A stretch of 64,000 bases of DNA from Pararhizobium polonicum (lineage in GTDB: Bacteria > Pseudomonadota > Alphaproteobacteria > Rhizobiales > Rhizobiaceae). Numbering within the stretch: position 1 is the stretch's first letter; each line of letters begins with the position of its first letter. The notes below the pieces were generated by a model. That model saw only the letters and a list, made by a program, of their open reading frames with translations, was not told the DNA's origin and did not search any database. The position numbers and the translations under genes are program-made. The stretch lies in assembly GCF_001687365.1 (NCBI RefSeq), contig NZ_LGLV01000013.1, forward strand, positions 186,001-250,000, in the 5' to 3' direction. Positions 17,253-25,635 of this stretch are shown here, piece by piece.

Positions 17253-18361
17253 TCCGCCGCCTCCCGCAGGCTATCGTCCTTGCCGGTGCCGGATCGTGCG
17301 TCATATTCGGCGCGCATGCGGCGGACGAGATCGAGTTCGGCCTGGAAGTCGACATAGTGCGGCAGCTTCAGGTGCTCGACGAAGCCGGTCGCCTGGACAT
17401 TGTCGGAATGCGAGATGACGAATTCCTCGTCCTGCGCCGGTGCGACGATATCCTCGCCGAATTCCTCAGCGCGCAGCGCCCGATCGACCAGCGACATGGC
17501 CATGGCCTTGCGCTCGCTCTGGCCGAACACCAGGCCGTAGCCGCGGGTGAACTGCGGCGGGTTCTTGGCTGAGCCCTGGAACTGGTTGACCATCTGGCAT
17601 TCGGTCACCTGGATCGGGCCGAGCGAGACGGCGAAGCCAAGCTCGGGAATATCCAGTTCGACCTCGATTTCGCCGATGCGGATTTCGCCGACGAAGGGAT
17701 GGGTGCGGGCATAGCCGCGCTGGGTGGAATAGGCGAGCGCCAAAAGGAACCCTTCGTCGCCGCGCGCCAGCGCCTGCAGGCGCAGGTCGCGGTTCAGCGG
17801 AAATTCCAGCGGCTCGCGCGTCAGGTCGCCCGGTACATGGTCTTCCGGCATCTGGCCGTCGCCTTCGATCAGGCCTTCGCCGGCGAGAATATCGGAGACC
17901 CGCATCATCGAACTTTCATCCGCGGTCCGCCGGCCCGGCTCGGCAACCGGCTCATCCCGCAGCAGCGAGGGGTCGAGCAGGCGGTGGGTATAGTCGAAGG
18001 TCGGGCCGAGCAGCTGGCCACCCGGCAGATCCTTGTAGGTGGCCGAAATGCGCCGCTCGATTTTCATCGTCGCGGTATCGACCGGCACCGACATGCCGAA
18101 GCGCGGCAGCGTGGTGCGATAGGCGCGCAGAATGAAGATCGCCTCGATCATGTCGCCGCGCGCCTGCCGGACGGCAAGGGCTGCCAGTTCACGATCATAG
18201 AGCGAGGCTTCCGCCATGACGCGATCAACGGCAAGGCCAAGCTGGGCGACGATCTGGTCGATGGAGATGGCCGGCAGCGACCGGTCGCCGCGGCGGCGGT
18301 CAGCCAGAAGCTGGTGCGCATTGGCGATAGCGGCTTCGCCGCCCTTGACAGCAACATACAT
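17249..18361 (-). CDS. phnI: C-P lyase core subunit PhnI
   Basis: A 370-residue subunit, close to the 354 residues of E. coli PhnI, with the family start MYVAVKGGEAAIANAHQLL. PhnI is the nucleosidase that displaces adenine from ATP to attach the phosphonate to ribose, with help from PhnG, PhnH and PhnL. The open frame continues upstream for 38 codons, but the ATG at 18361 lies 3 bp from the phnH stop and matches the family N terminus. It overlaps the fosX-like gene by four bases. Conserved segments visible are EGLIEGDGQMPEDHVPGDLTREPL and ATGFVEHLKLPHYVDFQAELD. Confidence 0.95.
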   Translation of the reverse strand: MYVAVKGGEAAIANAHQLLADRRRGDRSLPAISIDQIVAQLGLAVDRVMAEASLYDRELAALAVRQARGDMIEAIFILRAYRTTLPRFGMSVPVDTATMKIERRISATYKDLPGGQLLGPTFDYTHRLLDPSLLRDEPVAEPGRRTADESSMMRVSDILAGEGLIEGDGQMPEDHVPGDLTREPLEFPLNRDLRLQALARGDEGFLLALAYSTQRGYARTHPFVGEIRIGEIEVELDIPELGFAVSLGPIQVTECQMVNQFQGSAKNPPQFTRGYGLVFGQSERKAMAMSLVDRALRAEEFGEDIVAPAQDEEFVISHSDNVQATGFVEHLKLPHYVDFQAELDLVRRMRAEYDARSGTGKDDSLREAAE

Positions 18362-18363
18362 GA

Positions 18364-18984
18364 CTAGATCTCCCGACGGCGAAGCTGGGTGGTGCGCGGC
18401 AGGCAGAGAATATCGGTGCCGGCCACGAGGATGAGATCGACGCCTCTTGGGAAAAGCGTCCGGTTTTCCGCCCACAGCGTCAGGAAAATCTCCGGCAGAC
18501 CCTGTGGGGCAACGATGGTCTCACCCTTGATGCCGGGGCCTGTGGCTGCGAATTCGGGGCCGCCATTCAGTGCTGAGATTTCCAGCACCAGCGTCGCCGA
18601 CCGGTCGGGATATTCCTGCGTGCCAAGCGCGAACTGATCGAAGCCGGGGACAAGACCGCCAGCCTCGATGAAGACGAAACGGGCTTCCGGTTTGACATCC
18701 GTCACCGGCGCGCCGGTGTGGAAGGACAGCCAAGCGGGAACGGAGGAGTGAATCAGGGCGGCCGTCAGCCAGACCGGCGTTCCGTCATCGCAAAGGGTGA
18801 GCGCGATCGCACCGGCCCCGGCACCAAGCGGAGCGGGCGGTTTTGCCAAGGCGCCCAGCGGCGCGATCGTGCCGGGCCGGGCCATGGCATCCATCAGGGC
18901 CCGGAACACCGACTGCGACTGGAAAACCGGATCGGTGAAGGCGCCGGTATAGGCGCTGGCATGAATTTCGGCTTGAGTGCCCAT
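18364..18984 (-). CDS. phnH: C-P lyase core subunit PhnH
   Basis: A 206-residue PhnH protein with the family pattern FQSQSVFRALMDAMARPG near the N terminus and LWAENRTLFPRGVDLIL toward the C terminus. PhnH has a PLP-transferase-like fold without cofactor and dimerises in the PhnGHIJ complex. Its ATG shares one base with the phnG stop and its stop lies 2 bp before phnI, so translation through phnG-H-I is coupled. Confidence 0.94.
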   Translation of the reverse strand: MGTQAEIHASAYTGAFTDPVFQSQSVFRALMDAMARPGTIAPLGALAKPPAPLGAGAGAIALTLCDDGTPVWLTAALIHSSVPAWLSFHTGAPVTDVKPEARFVFIEAGGLVPGFDQFALGTQEYPDRSATLVLEISALNGGPEFAATGPGIKGETIVAPQGLPEIFLTLWAENRTLFPRGVDLILVAGTDILCLPRTTQLRRREI

Positions 18985-19460
18985 CAGTTGTCTCCCCGGA
19001 CCATGGTGAAGAAGTCGACCCGCGTCGCCGCGGTCTCTTCCGCCTGCTTGCGGTCTTCCGCGGCGATGCGGTGTTCCACGGCATCGATCAGCTGCTCGAC
19101 CACCTGCGCATACTCGTGTCGCTGATGGAGTGCGTCGAAGACGGCGGCGAGACGTGCTCTCTCCCGGTCGTTGCCGAGCAGCTGGCCGTGACCGATTTCG
19201 CCGGAACCGAGCCGCACCGTGGCGCGGCTGACCGTGGCTTCGCCGAGATTGAACGGGTCACCACCGCCACCGATGCGGCCACGCACCATGACAAGGCCGG
19301 TTTCCGGGCCGCGCACGGGATGAACCTCCGGTTTCGGCTCGATGGCCAGCCAGCCCGCCTGCAGCTCCGCGGCGGTGGCGCGCGCCAGAAGGCCCATGGC
19401 CCGTTTGCGTCCGTCAGCGGCAGCACCGGTATTTTGTTTGATCGCGTCCATTGCTTCCAT
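18984..19460 (-). CDS. phnG: C-P lyase core subunit PhnG
   Basis: A 158-residue PhnG protein with the family pattern RKRAMGLLARATAAEL and the phosphonate-binding region RGPETGLVMVRGRIGGGGDPFNLGEATVSRA. It is the first gene of the C-P lyase operon and helps PhnI attach phosphonate to the ribose of ATP. Two in-frame ATGs are possible, at 19460 and 19451; the second has a GGATGG sequence about 5 bases upstream and may be the true start. The divergent phnF repressor gene begins 75 bp away across a palindromic operator. Confidence 0.92.
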   Translation of the reverse strand: MEAMDAIKQNTGAAADGRKRAMGLLARATAAELQAGWLAIEPKPEVHPVRGPETGLVMVRGRIGGGGDPFNLGEATVSRATVRLGSGEIGHGQLLGNDRERARLAAVFDALHQRHEYAQVVEQLIDAVEHRIAAEDRKQAEETAATRVDFFTMVRGDN

Positions 19461-19466
19461 CCAAAA

Positions 19467-19484
19467 TGTCTATTAAGCTAGACA
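19467..19484. promoter_or_regulatory. Probable PhnF operator in the phnG-phnF divergent region
   Basis: A perfect inverted repeat, TGTCTA and TAGACA around TTAAGC, lies 6 bp upstream of the first phnG ATG and 51 bp upstream of phnF. HutC-subfamily GntR regulators typically recognise palindromes built from TCTA/TAGA elements such as TGTCTAGACA. The position would let PhnF repress both phnG and its own gene. Confidence 0.7.
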
Positions 19485-19535
19485 ACTATACATCTGATGA
19501 TTTCTTGTAGGACTGCAACGTGACGAGCTTGTGAC

Positions 19536-20273
19536 ATGAATGCGAAAAAGACAGTCGAGCGGCAGACCGGTGTCGCCCTCTGGCGGCAGATCGCCGACCT
19601 GATCCGGCTGTCGATCAGCAATGGCGACTATGACCAGACGGGCATGGTTCCGCCCGAAACCGTACTGGCCGGTCAGTTCGGCGTCAACCGCCACACCGTT
19701 CGCAGCGCGCTGGCAGCCTTGGCCGACGAGGGTCTGGTTCAGGCGATCCAGGGGCGGGGCACGCTGATCCAGCGGAAAGAGCGGCTGAGTTTTCCGATTT
19801 CCAGGCGCACCCGCTTCTCGCAGGGCTTGAGCGATCAGGCCCGCGATATCGAAGCCAGGCTGCTGTCGCACGAAACAGTGCCGGCGGCCGGAGAGGTCGC
19901 AACGGGGTTGAAGATTGCGCCCGGCACGGCCTGCATCCGGATGGAGCTGGTAAGCAGCGCCGATGGCCGGCCGGTATCCTGTTCCACCAGCTATTTCCCG
20001 ACGGATCGCTTTGCGGATATGGCTACGCAGTTCGAGCGGCTGGGCTCGATCACCAAGGCCTTTGCGGCGCAGGGGCTGGCCGATTATGTGCGGGTATCGA
20101 CGGAGCTTGTCGCACGGCATGCCGATTCGGCCGAACTGGCGCTGCTCAGGCTTTCTCCCGGCGCCATCGTCATCGAGGCGACGGCGATCAATGCCGATCC
20201 GGACGGTGTGCCGGTGCAGTTTGCCCGCAGCCGCTTCGCCGCCGACCGGGTCAAGCTGAAGATCGAAACCTGA
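19536..20273 (+). CDS. phnF: Phosphonate operon repressor PhnF (GntR family, HutC subfamily)
   Basis: A 245-residue regulator with an N-terminal winged helix-turn-helix (about residues 10-75; LAGQFGVNRHTVRSALAALADEGLVQAIQGRGTLIQ) and a C-terminal UTRA ligand-binding domain (about residues 95-235). It is transcribed away from phnG, and a TGTCTA/TAGACA palindrome lies between them. PhnF proteins repress phosphonate genes and are released by a phosphonate or phosphorylated intermediate; the ligand is not known here. Expression would then need both phosphonate release of PhnF and phosphate starvation signals acting at the phnC PHO box. A bidirectional terminator follows directly. Confidence 0.93.
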   Translation: MNAKKTVERQTGVALWRQIADLIRLSISNGDYDQTGMVPPETVLAGQFGVNRHTVRSALAALADEGLVQAIQGRGTLIQRKERLSFPISRRTRFSQGLSDQARDIEARLLSHETVPAAGEVATGLKIAPGTACIRMELVSSADGRPVSCSTSYFPTDRFADMATQFERLGSITKAFAAQGLADYVRVSTELVARHADSAELALLRLSPGAIVIEATAINADPDGVPVQFARSRFAADRVKLKIET

Positions 20274-20280
20274 GACCACA

Positions 20281-20317
20281 AAAAAGGGCGCGATGCCGTG
20301 GCACGCGCCCTTTTTTT
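20281..20317. terminator. Bidirectional intrinsic terminator between phnF and the FAH-family gene
   Basis: GGGCGCG pairs with CGCGCCC, extended by TGCC with GGCA after a one-base bulge. Five As precede and seven Ts follow the stem, so it can stop transcription from phnF on the plus strand and from the convergent hydrolase gene on the minus strand. Confidence 0.9.
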
Positions 20318-20332
20318 GTGTGTCCGTCGCGA

Positions 20333-21172
20333 TCAGATGTCGGCGACGAAGGTCTGCTTCTGGGTGCCGAGCCCTTCGATGCCAAGCTCGACGACATCGC
20401 CGGCCTTGAGGTACTGCGGCGGCTTGAAGCCCATGCCGACGCCGGGGGGCGTACCGGTCGAGATGATGTCGCCGGGATGCAGCGTCATGAACTGGCTGAG
20501 ATAGCTGACGACATGCGCAACGCCATAGACCATGGTCTTCGACGATCCGTTCTGTTTGCTCTCGCCATTGACGGTCAGCCACATCTTCAGCTTCTGCGGA
20601 TCGGCGACTTCGTCCTTGGTGACGAGCCATGGGCCGGTCGGGCCGAACGTGTCGCAGGACTTGCCCTTGGTCCACTGGCCGGAACGCTTGGTCTGGAAAT
20701 CGCGCTCGGAAACGTCGTTGATGACGCAGTAACCCGCCACATGCTCCAGCGCCTCGGCTTCGGAGACATATTTCGCCTTTTTGCCGATGACGACGCCGAG
20801 CTCGACTTCCCAGTCGGTGGCTTGCGAGCCGCGCGGGATGATCACGTCGTCGTTCGGACCGACGATCGCCGACGTGGCCTTCATGAAGATCACCGGCTCC
20901 GGCGGCACGGCGGCGCCGGTTTCAGCCGCGTGATCGGCGTAGTTGAGACCGATGCAAATGAATTTGCCGGTTCCGGAGACGCAGGCGCCCAGGCGCGGGC
21001 TGCCGTCGACGACCGGCAGGCTGTCGATATCGAGGCTCTTTGTCCAGCCCATGTCGCTGATCGCATCGCCGCCGACATCGGCGATGATGGCGCTCAGATC
21101 CCTGATCCGGCCGTCCTTGTCGAGAACACCCGGCTTTTCCGAACCCAGGGGGCCGTACCGCAGAAGTTTCAT
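20333..21172 (-). CDS. Fumarylacetoacetate hydrolase family protein (2,4-diketo-3-deoxy-L-fuconate hydrolase / ureidoglycolate lyase-like)
   Basis: A 279-residue FAH-fold enzyme with FICIGLNYADHAAETG, PEPVIFMKATSAIVGPNDDVIIPRGSQ and the metal-binding WEVELGVVIG segment. The frame extends 58 codons upstream, but a GGGAAGAG ribosome-binding site precedes the ATG at 21172 and the N terminus MKLLRYGP is typical. Members of this length class split or hydrate 2,4-diketo acids, for example in L-fucose or L-rhamnose breakdown. It shares its strand with the class II aldolase gene but is separated from it by 184 bp that hold a LacI-type palindrome, so it probably has its own promoter. The substrate cannot be settled from sequence. 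Confidence 0.85.
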   Translation of the reverse strand: MKLLRYGPLGSEKPGVLDKDGRIRDLSAIIADVGGDAISDMGWTKSLDIDSLPVVDGSPRLGACVSGTGKFICIGLNYADHAAETGAAVPPEPVIFMKATSAIVGPNDDVIIPRGSQATDWEVELGVVIGKKAKYVSEAEALEHVAGYCVINDVSERDFQTKRSGQWTKGKSCDTFGPTGPWLVTKDEVADPQKLKMWLTVNGESKQNGSSKTMVYGVAHVVSYLSQFMTLHPGDIISTGTPPGVGMGFKPPQYLKAGDVVELGIEGLGTQKQTFVADI

Positions 21173-21237
21173 CTTTTCTCTTCCCTTAAATATCCAGACT
21201 GTCGTGCCGCATGACAAATCAAAGGCAGGCCGCGTTG

Positions 21238-21248
21238 TAAAGCGCTTT
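21238..21248. promoter_or_regulatory. LacI-family type operator (AAAGCGCTTT core) upstream of the FAH gene
   Basis: TAAAGCGCTTT contains the perfect 10-bp palindrome AAAGCGCTTT, the usual core of LacI/GalR-family operators, 66 bp upstream of the FAH-family gene. The same 11 bases recur at 53618 in front of the alpha-galactoside operon. No LacI-family gene lies in the window. Confidence 0.5.
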
Positions 21249-21356
21249 TGCCGGTCGTCGTGCGTATCAGCCGTTGGGTCAATCCAGCGGCCCGGCGCAT
21301 TCAAGGCGGGGCCGGGCGGGCGCGTGGCGGGATCGGCTCCCGCCACGATGCCCTCG

Positions 21357-22403
21357 TCAGGCAGCCGTCGAATAGGCCTTTGCCATATCGGGCAGGCGTT
21401 TGACGCGGATTTTCGAGGCCTGGCCGGCCGCGTTGAAGGCGATGAAGCGTTCCTTGCAAACCTCGACCATGCGGGCGGTCGCCGGCTTCAGATAGTTGCG
21501 CGGGTCGAAATTGTCCGGGTGTTGCAGGTGATGCTTGCGGATTTCGCCGGTAAACGCCAGGCGAAGGTCGGTGTCGATATTGACCTTGCGGACACCGAGC
21601 GGGATCGCCTTCTGGATTTCATGGACGGGAACGCCCCAGGTCTGCTTCATCTGGCCACCAAATTCGTTGAACAGGTCCTGCAGGTCCTGCGGCACCGAAG
21701 ACGAGCCGTGCATGACCATGTGGGTGTTCGGCAGGCGCTTGTGGATTCTGGCGATGGTCTCGATCGAGAGGATTTCGCCATCCGGTGCGCGGGTGAACTT
21801 GTAGGCGCCGTGGCTGGTGCCGATGGCGACGGCCAATGCATCGACGCCGGTCTTTTCGACGAAATCGAATGCCTGTTCCGGATCGGTCAAAAGCTCCTCG
21901 CGCGACAGCTTGCCTTCGAAGCCATGGCCGTCTTCCTTTTCGCCGGCACCCGTTTCCAGATTGCCGAGACAGCCGAGTTCGCCTTCGACCGACACGCCGG
22001 CCGCGTGCGCAATCTTCACCACTTCGGCGGTGACGCCGACATTGTATTCGTAGGAGGCGATCGACTTGCCGTCGGCCAGCAACGAGCCGTCCATCATCAC
22101 CGAGGTAAAGCCGTTGGTGATCGCCGAAATGCAGGTGGAGGGCTGGTCGCCGTGATCGAGATGCAGGCAGACCGGAATATGCGGATATTCCTCTGTCGCG
22201 CCCAGGATCAGATGGCGCAGGAAGGCATCGCCCGCATAGGCGCGGGCGCCGCGGCTTGCCTGCAGGATGACCGGAGAATCCGTGGCATCGGCGGCGCGCA
22301 TGACAGCCTGGATATATTCCAGATTGTTCACGTTGAAGGCGGGCAGCGCGTAATTGTTTTCAGCCGCGTGGTCCAAAAGCTGCCGCAAGGTAATCAATGC
22401 CAT
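21357..22403 (-). CDS. fba: Class II fructose-1,6-bisphosphate aldolase (FbaA/CbbA type)
   Basis: A 348-residue zinc-dependent aldolase of the class II Calvin/glycolysis subtype. Visible are [21 protein letters not shown] at the N terminus, the zinc-binding VCLHLDHGD, the VEGELGCLG metal segment, the NMHGSSS-like [12 protein letters not shown] loop, and [11 protein letters not shown] near the phosphate site. It interconverts fructose 1,6-bisphosphate with the two triose phosphates. GGGAGAGA about 9 bases before the ATG is a good ribosome-binding site. It may serve gluconeogenesis, glycolysis or tagatose-type substrates. The nearest same-strand gene is the FAH hydrolase downstream. Confidence 0.93.
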   Translation of the reverse strand: MALITLRQLLDHAAENNYALPAFNVNNLEYIQAVMRAADATDSPVILQASRGARAYAGDAFLRHLILGATEEYPHIPVCLHLDHGDQPSTCISAITNGFTSVMMDGSLLADGKSIASYEYNVGVTAEVVKIAHAAGVSVEGELGCLGNLETGAGEKEDGHGFEGKLSREELLTDPEQAFDFVEKTGVDALAVAIGTSHGAYKFTRAPDGEILSIETIARIHKRLPNTHMVMHGSSSVPQDLQDLFNEFGGQMKQTWGVPVHEIQKAIPLGVRKVNIDTDLRLAFTGEIRKHHLQHPDNFDPRNYLKPATARMVEVCKERFIAFNAAGQASKIRVKRLPDMAKAYSTAA

Positions 22404-23054
22404 GTTGAAGTCTCTCCCGTTGTCTTTGCGCCATCCTGCCTGATCACGATGGCGCTCACCTTATTCTCCGCCTGAGCAGAAGTGCTCCCCACAAAAGCCA
22501 ACTGGTATCGCGACCAGGCCTCCTGGCGAATGTGGGGCGGATTTTCCTGGCACCATAATTGATGATCCGGGTTTGGCAACCGCCGTTGCGCTGGAAATGG
22601 GCCCCTTCTGCGAGCGGAAACGTTGCAGGTGGAGCTTTGGGCGCACATTATCCTGCACTTTTTTGCCAATTTGATCGAAGCAACTCTTGATTGAAGTTTT
22701 CCGCCTGTGCGCGGTGCGTTCATGGCGGCCGCCTGATGGCAGGTCTCGGGCGACCGCCGAGGATGAACAACACGATCCTGTCTGAGATGAACCATCCGGA
22801 GACTGCATATTACGTAAACTGCCGGAAATAATACCCAAACTTGCGCGACGGGCCGCCGGCCTGTCGCTGCCGCAGCGCATCCGCTGGCGCAAATCCGGTG
22901 GAAAGCGGCGCGATTGAAATGCAACCAAGGCGCTATAATTCCCTGTCCATCAGCGACATCGCGGCGTTCGCATCACGACAAACAGCCTTGCCAATGAGGA
23001 AAAATTGGCATTCTCTCGCCGCTTCAAAACCTAAAAAAGGGGAAGGATAACAAA
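22404..23054. other. 651-bp divergent intergenic region
   Basis: No gene with family features was recognised here. Open frames on both strands in 22394-23050 are rich in Arg, Cys and Ser and lack ribosome-binding sites. The region must hold the promoters of the aldolase (minus) and of the peptide-type transporter (plus). A TATAAT at 22934-22939 is a possible -10 box for the transporter; the best TTGAAA upstream is only 14 bp away, so the pair is not convincing. Confidence 0.4.
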
Positions 23055-24653
23055 ATGACATTGGCAAAAATCAACCTCCGTACAGCAATTCTGCTCGGAT
23101 CGATCCTCGTTGGCGCGAGCCCCGTGCTCGCAGAAACCGTGTTGCACCGGGGCAATGCCGGCGAGCCGCAGACGCTCGATCAGGCGCATACCTCGATCAA
23201 CATCGAAGAGTTCATCCTGAAGGATCTCTATGAAGGCCTGACCATCTATGATGCGGCCGGCAAGATCATTCCGGGTGCGGCCGAATCCTGGAGCCTCTCG
23301 GACGACGGCACCGTCTATACCTTCAAGCTGCGCGCAGACGCCAAATGGTCGGATGGCTCTCCGGTCACCGCCGAGGACTTCGTCTTCTCACTTCAGCGCG
23401 TCGAGGATCCGAAGACGGCGGCCGGTTACGCCAATATCCTGTTCCCGATCAAGAATGCCGAAAAGGTCAACAAGGGCGAAGTGCCGGTCGATCAGCTCGG
23501 CCTCAAGGCCATCGACGACAAGACGCTGGAAATCACCCTTGAGCGCCCGACCCCCTTCTTCCTCGAACTGCTGGCGCACCAGACCGCCCTGCCCGTCTCC
23601 AAGGCCAGCGTCGAAAAGAACGGCGCCGATTTCGTCAAGCCGGGTGTGATGGTCTCGAACGGCGCCTACAAGCTCGTCGCCCACACGCCGAACGACAGCC
23701 TGACAACGGAAAAGAACCCGGAATACTGGGATGCGGCCAACGTCAAGATCGACAAGGTGATCTTCTACCCGATCGACGACCAGGCGGCCTCCGTGCGCCG
23801 GTTCGAGGCCAAGGAAATGGACCTCGCCTACAACTTCTCGGCCGACCAGCTGGAACGCCTGCGCAAGTCCTATGGCGAGCAGGTGCGTGTCTCGCCGACG
23901 CTGGCGACCTATTATTATGCCTTCGACACCCGCCAGGAGCCCTATAGCGACGTGCGCGTCCGCCGTGCGCTCTCCATGGCCGTCGATCGCGACTTCCTCG
24001 CCAAGGAAATCTACTCGGGCTCGCAGCTGCCATCCTACTCGATGGTGCCTCCGGGCATGGACAATTACGGCGATCCGGCCAAGGCCGATTTCGCCGACAA
24101 GTCGCAGCTCGACCGCGAAGATGAAGCACTCAAGCTGATGAAGGAAGCCGGTTACGGTGAGGGCGGAAAGCCGCTTGATATCGAGATTCGCTACAACACC
24201 AACCCGAACCATGAACGTGTGGCAACTGCCGTTGCCGACATGTGGAAGAACACGTTCGGCGCCAAGGTGTCGCTGGTCAATCTCGACGTCTCCTCGCACT
24301 ATGCCTACCTGCAGGAAGGCGGCAAGTTCAATGTCGCCCGCGCTGGCTGGGTAGCCGACTATGCCGACCCCGAAAACTTCCTGGCGCTCAGCCTGTCCTC
24401 GAACAAGACCTTCAACTACGGTCACTTCGAGAACCCCGAGTTCGACGCGCTGATGAAGAAGTCCTACGAGGAGATCGATCCGGCCGTTCGCTCCAAGACG
24501 CTTCATGAAGCCGAAGCGCTTCTGATGAAGGAACAGCCGATCGCGCCGTTCCTCACCCAGGCCGATCTCTGGCTGGTGTCCGACAAGGTGAAGGGCTGGC
24601 AGGACAATGCTGCGAACCAGCATCTGAGCCGCTTCCTGAGCGTTTCCGAATAA
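23055..24653 (+). CDS. Peptide-type ABC transporter periplasmic binding protein (OppA/DppA family)
   Basis: A 532-residue SBP_bac_5 family protein with a signal peptide (about residues 1-27, ILLGSILVGASPVLA cleavage region). The mature part has the family pattern NAGEPQTLDQAHTSINIEEFILKDLYEGL, WSDGSPVTAEDFVFSLQR and YYAFDTRQEPYSDVRVRRALSMAVDR. GGGGAAGGA precedes the ATG. It is the first gene of a four-gene transporter unit (binding protein, two permeases, fused ATPase). Oligopeptides are the likeliest cargo, judged from OppA-like features, but sugars or opines are also carried by this family in rhizobia. A perfect hairpin separates it from the first permease gene. Confidence 0.92.
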   Translation: MTLAKINLRTAILLGSILVGASPVLAETVLHRGNAGEPQTLDQAHTSINIEEFILKDLYEGLTIYDAAGKIIPGAAESWSLSDDGTVYTFKLRADAKWSDGSPVTAEDFVFSLQRVEDPKTAAGYANILFPIKNAEKVNKGEVPVDQLGLKAIDDKTLEITLERPTPFFLELLAHQTALPVSKASVEKNGADFVKPGVMVSNGAYKLVAHTPNDSLTTEKNPEYWDAANVKIDKVIFYPIDDQAASVRRFEAKEMDLAYNFSADQLERLRKSYGEQVRVSPTLATYYYAFDTRQEPYSDVRVRRALSMAVDRDFLAKEIYSGSQLPSYSMVPPGMDNYGDPAKADFADKSQLDREDEALKLMKEAGYGEGGKPLDIEIRYNTNPNHERVATAVADMWKNTFGAKVSLVNLDVSSHYAYLQEGGKFNVARAGWVADYADPENFLALSLSSNKTFNYGHFENPEFDALMKKSYEEIDPAVRSKTLHEAEALLMKEQPIAPFLTQADLWLVSDKVKGWQDNAANQHLSRFLSVSE

Positions 24654-24660
24654 CGGATTT

Positions 24661-24693
24661 TGACGCGCGGCAGTCGTTGGCTGCCGCGCGTCA
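24661..24693. other. Perfect 13-bp stem-loop after the peptide-binding protein gene
   Basis: TGACGCGCGGCAG and CTGCCGCGCGTCA pair without mismatch around a 7-base loop, 7 bp after the binding-protein stop and 18 bp before the permease ATG. No T-tract follows, so read-through with mRNA stabilisation of the upstream gene is more likely than termination. Confidence 0.75.
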
Positions 24694-24711
24694 CGGTCAG
24701 AGAGCAAAACC

Positions 24712-25635
24712 ATGATCTCCTTTGTCCTGCGCCGCCTTGCGAGCGCCGTGCCGACGCTGTTTATCGTCGTCACGATTTCCTTCTTCCTGATGCGGTTTGC
24801 CCCCGGCGGCCCCTTCAATCTCGAACGTCCGCTGCCGCCGCAAACCATGGCGAACCTGATGGCGACGTATCATCTGGACCAGCCGCTCTGGAACCAGTAC
24901 CTCGCCTATATCGGCAATGCGGTGACCGGCGATTTCGGACCCAGCTACATCTACAAGGACAACACCGTCGCCGAACTGATCGGCAAGGGCCTGCCCTATT
25001 CGATGGAGCTCGGTTTCTACGCGCTGCTGCTGGCCCTGGTCGGCGGCGTGCTGGCCGGCACGATTGCGGCGCTCCGGCAAAACAGTGCCCTTGATTTCCT
25101 GATCATGTCGGTCTCCACCGTCGGCGTCACGGTGCCGAATTTCGTCGTCGGCCCCGTATTGACCCTCGTCTTCGCCATCACGCTCGCCTGGCTTCCGGCC
25201 GGCAGCTGGGGTGATGGCTCGCTGCGCTTCCTGATCCTGCCGATGATTGCGCTTGCCTTGCCGCAGCTGGCGGTCTTTGCCCGGCTGACGCGCGGCTCGA
25301 TGATCGAGGCACTGCACACCGATCATATCCGCACGGCGCGCGCCTATGGCCTGCCGTCGCGCACGGTGGTCATCACCCATGCGATGCGCGCCGCCATGCT
25401 GCCGGTGGTTTCCTATCTGGCGCCGGCAGCGGCAGCCCTGCTCACCGGCTCGGCCGTGGTCGAGACGATCTTCACCATTCCCGGCGTCGGCCGCTATTTC
25501 GTGCTCGGCGCGATCAACCGCGATTACACGCTGGTAATGGGAACCGTGGTGCTGATCGCCATCTTCGTCATCGTCTTCAATCTTCTGGTCGATATTCTCT
25601 ACGGCCTTCTCGATCCGAGGGTTCGCCATGACTGA
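24712..25635 (+). CDS. Peptide-type ABC transporter permease (OppB family)
   Basis: A 307-residue inner-membrane protein with the OppB/DppB layout: N-terminal helix (LRRLASAVPTLFIVVTISFFLMRFAPGGPF), short periplasmic segment, then five helices and the EAA loop ARAYGLPSRTVVITHAMRAAMLP that docks on the ATPase. It ends 8 bp inside the next permease gene, so the two are translationally coupled. It forms a heterodimeric channel with the OppC-like protein. Confidence 0.93.
   Translation: MISFVLRRLASAVPTLFIVVTISFFLMRFAPGGPFNLERPLPPQTMANLMATYHLDQPLWNQYLAYIGNAVTGDFGPSYIYKDNTVAELIGKGLPYSMELGFYALLLALVGGVLAGTIAALRQNSALDFLIMSVSTVGVTVPNFVVGPVLTLVFAITLAWLPAGSWGDGSLRFLILPMIALALPQLAVFARLTRGSMIEALHTDHIRTARAYGLPSRTVVITHAMRAAMLPVVSYLAPAAAALLTGSAVVETIFTIPGVGRYFVLGAINRDYTLVMGTVVLIAIFVIVFNLLVDILYGLLDPRVRHD

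Noticed and set aside
15958..17355. A 465-residue frame suggesting an N-terminal extension of PhnJ
   Set aside because: The extra codons are a second frame of the fosX-like gene; the ATG at 16836 matches PhnJ and restores the exact cysteine numbering.
22394..22928. Two overlapping minus-strand frames of 155 and 176 codons in the aldolase-transporter gap
   Set aside because: Atypical composition, no ribosome-binding site and no recognisable motif.
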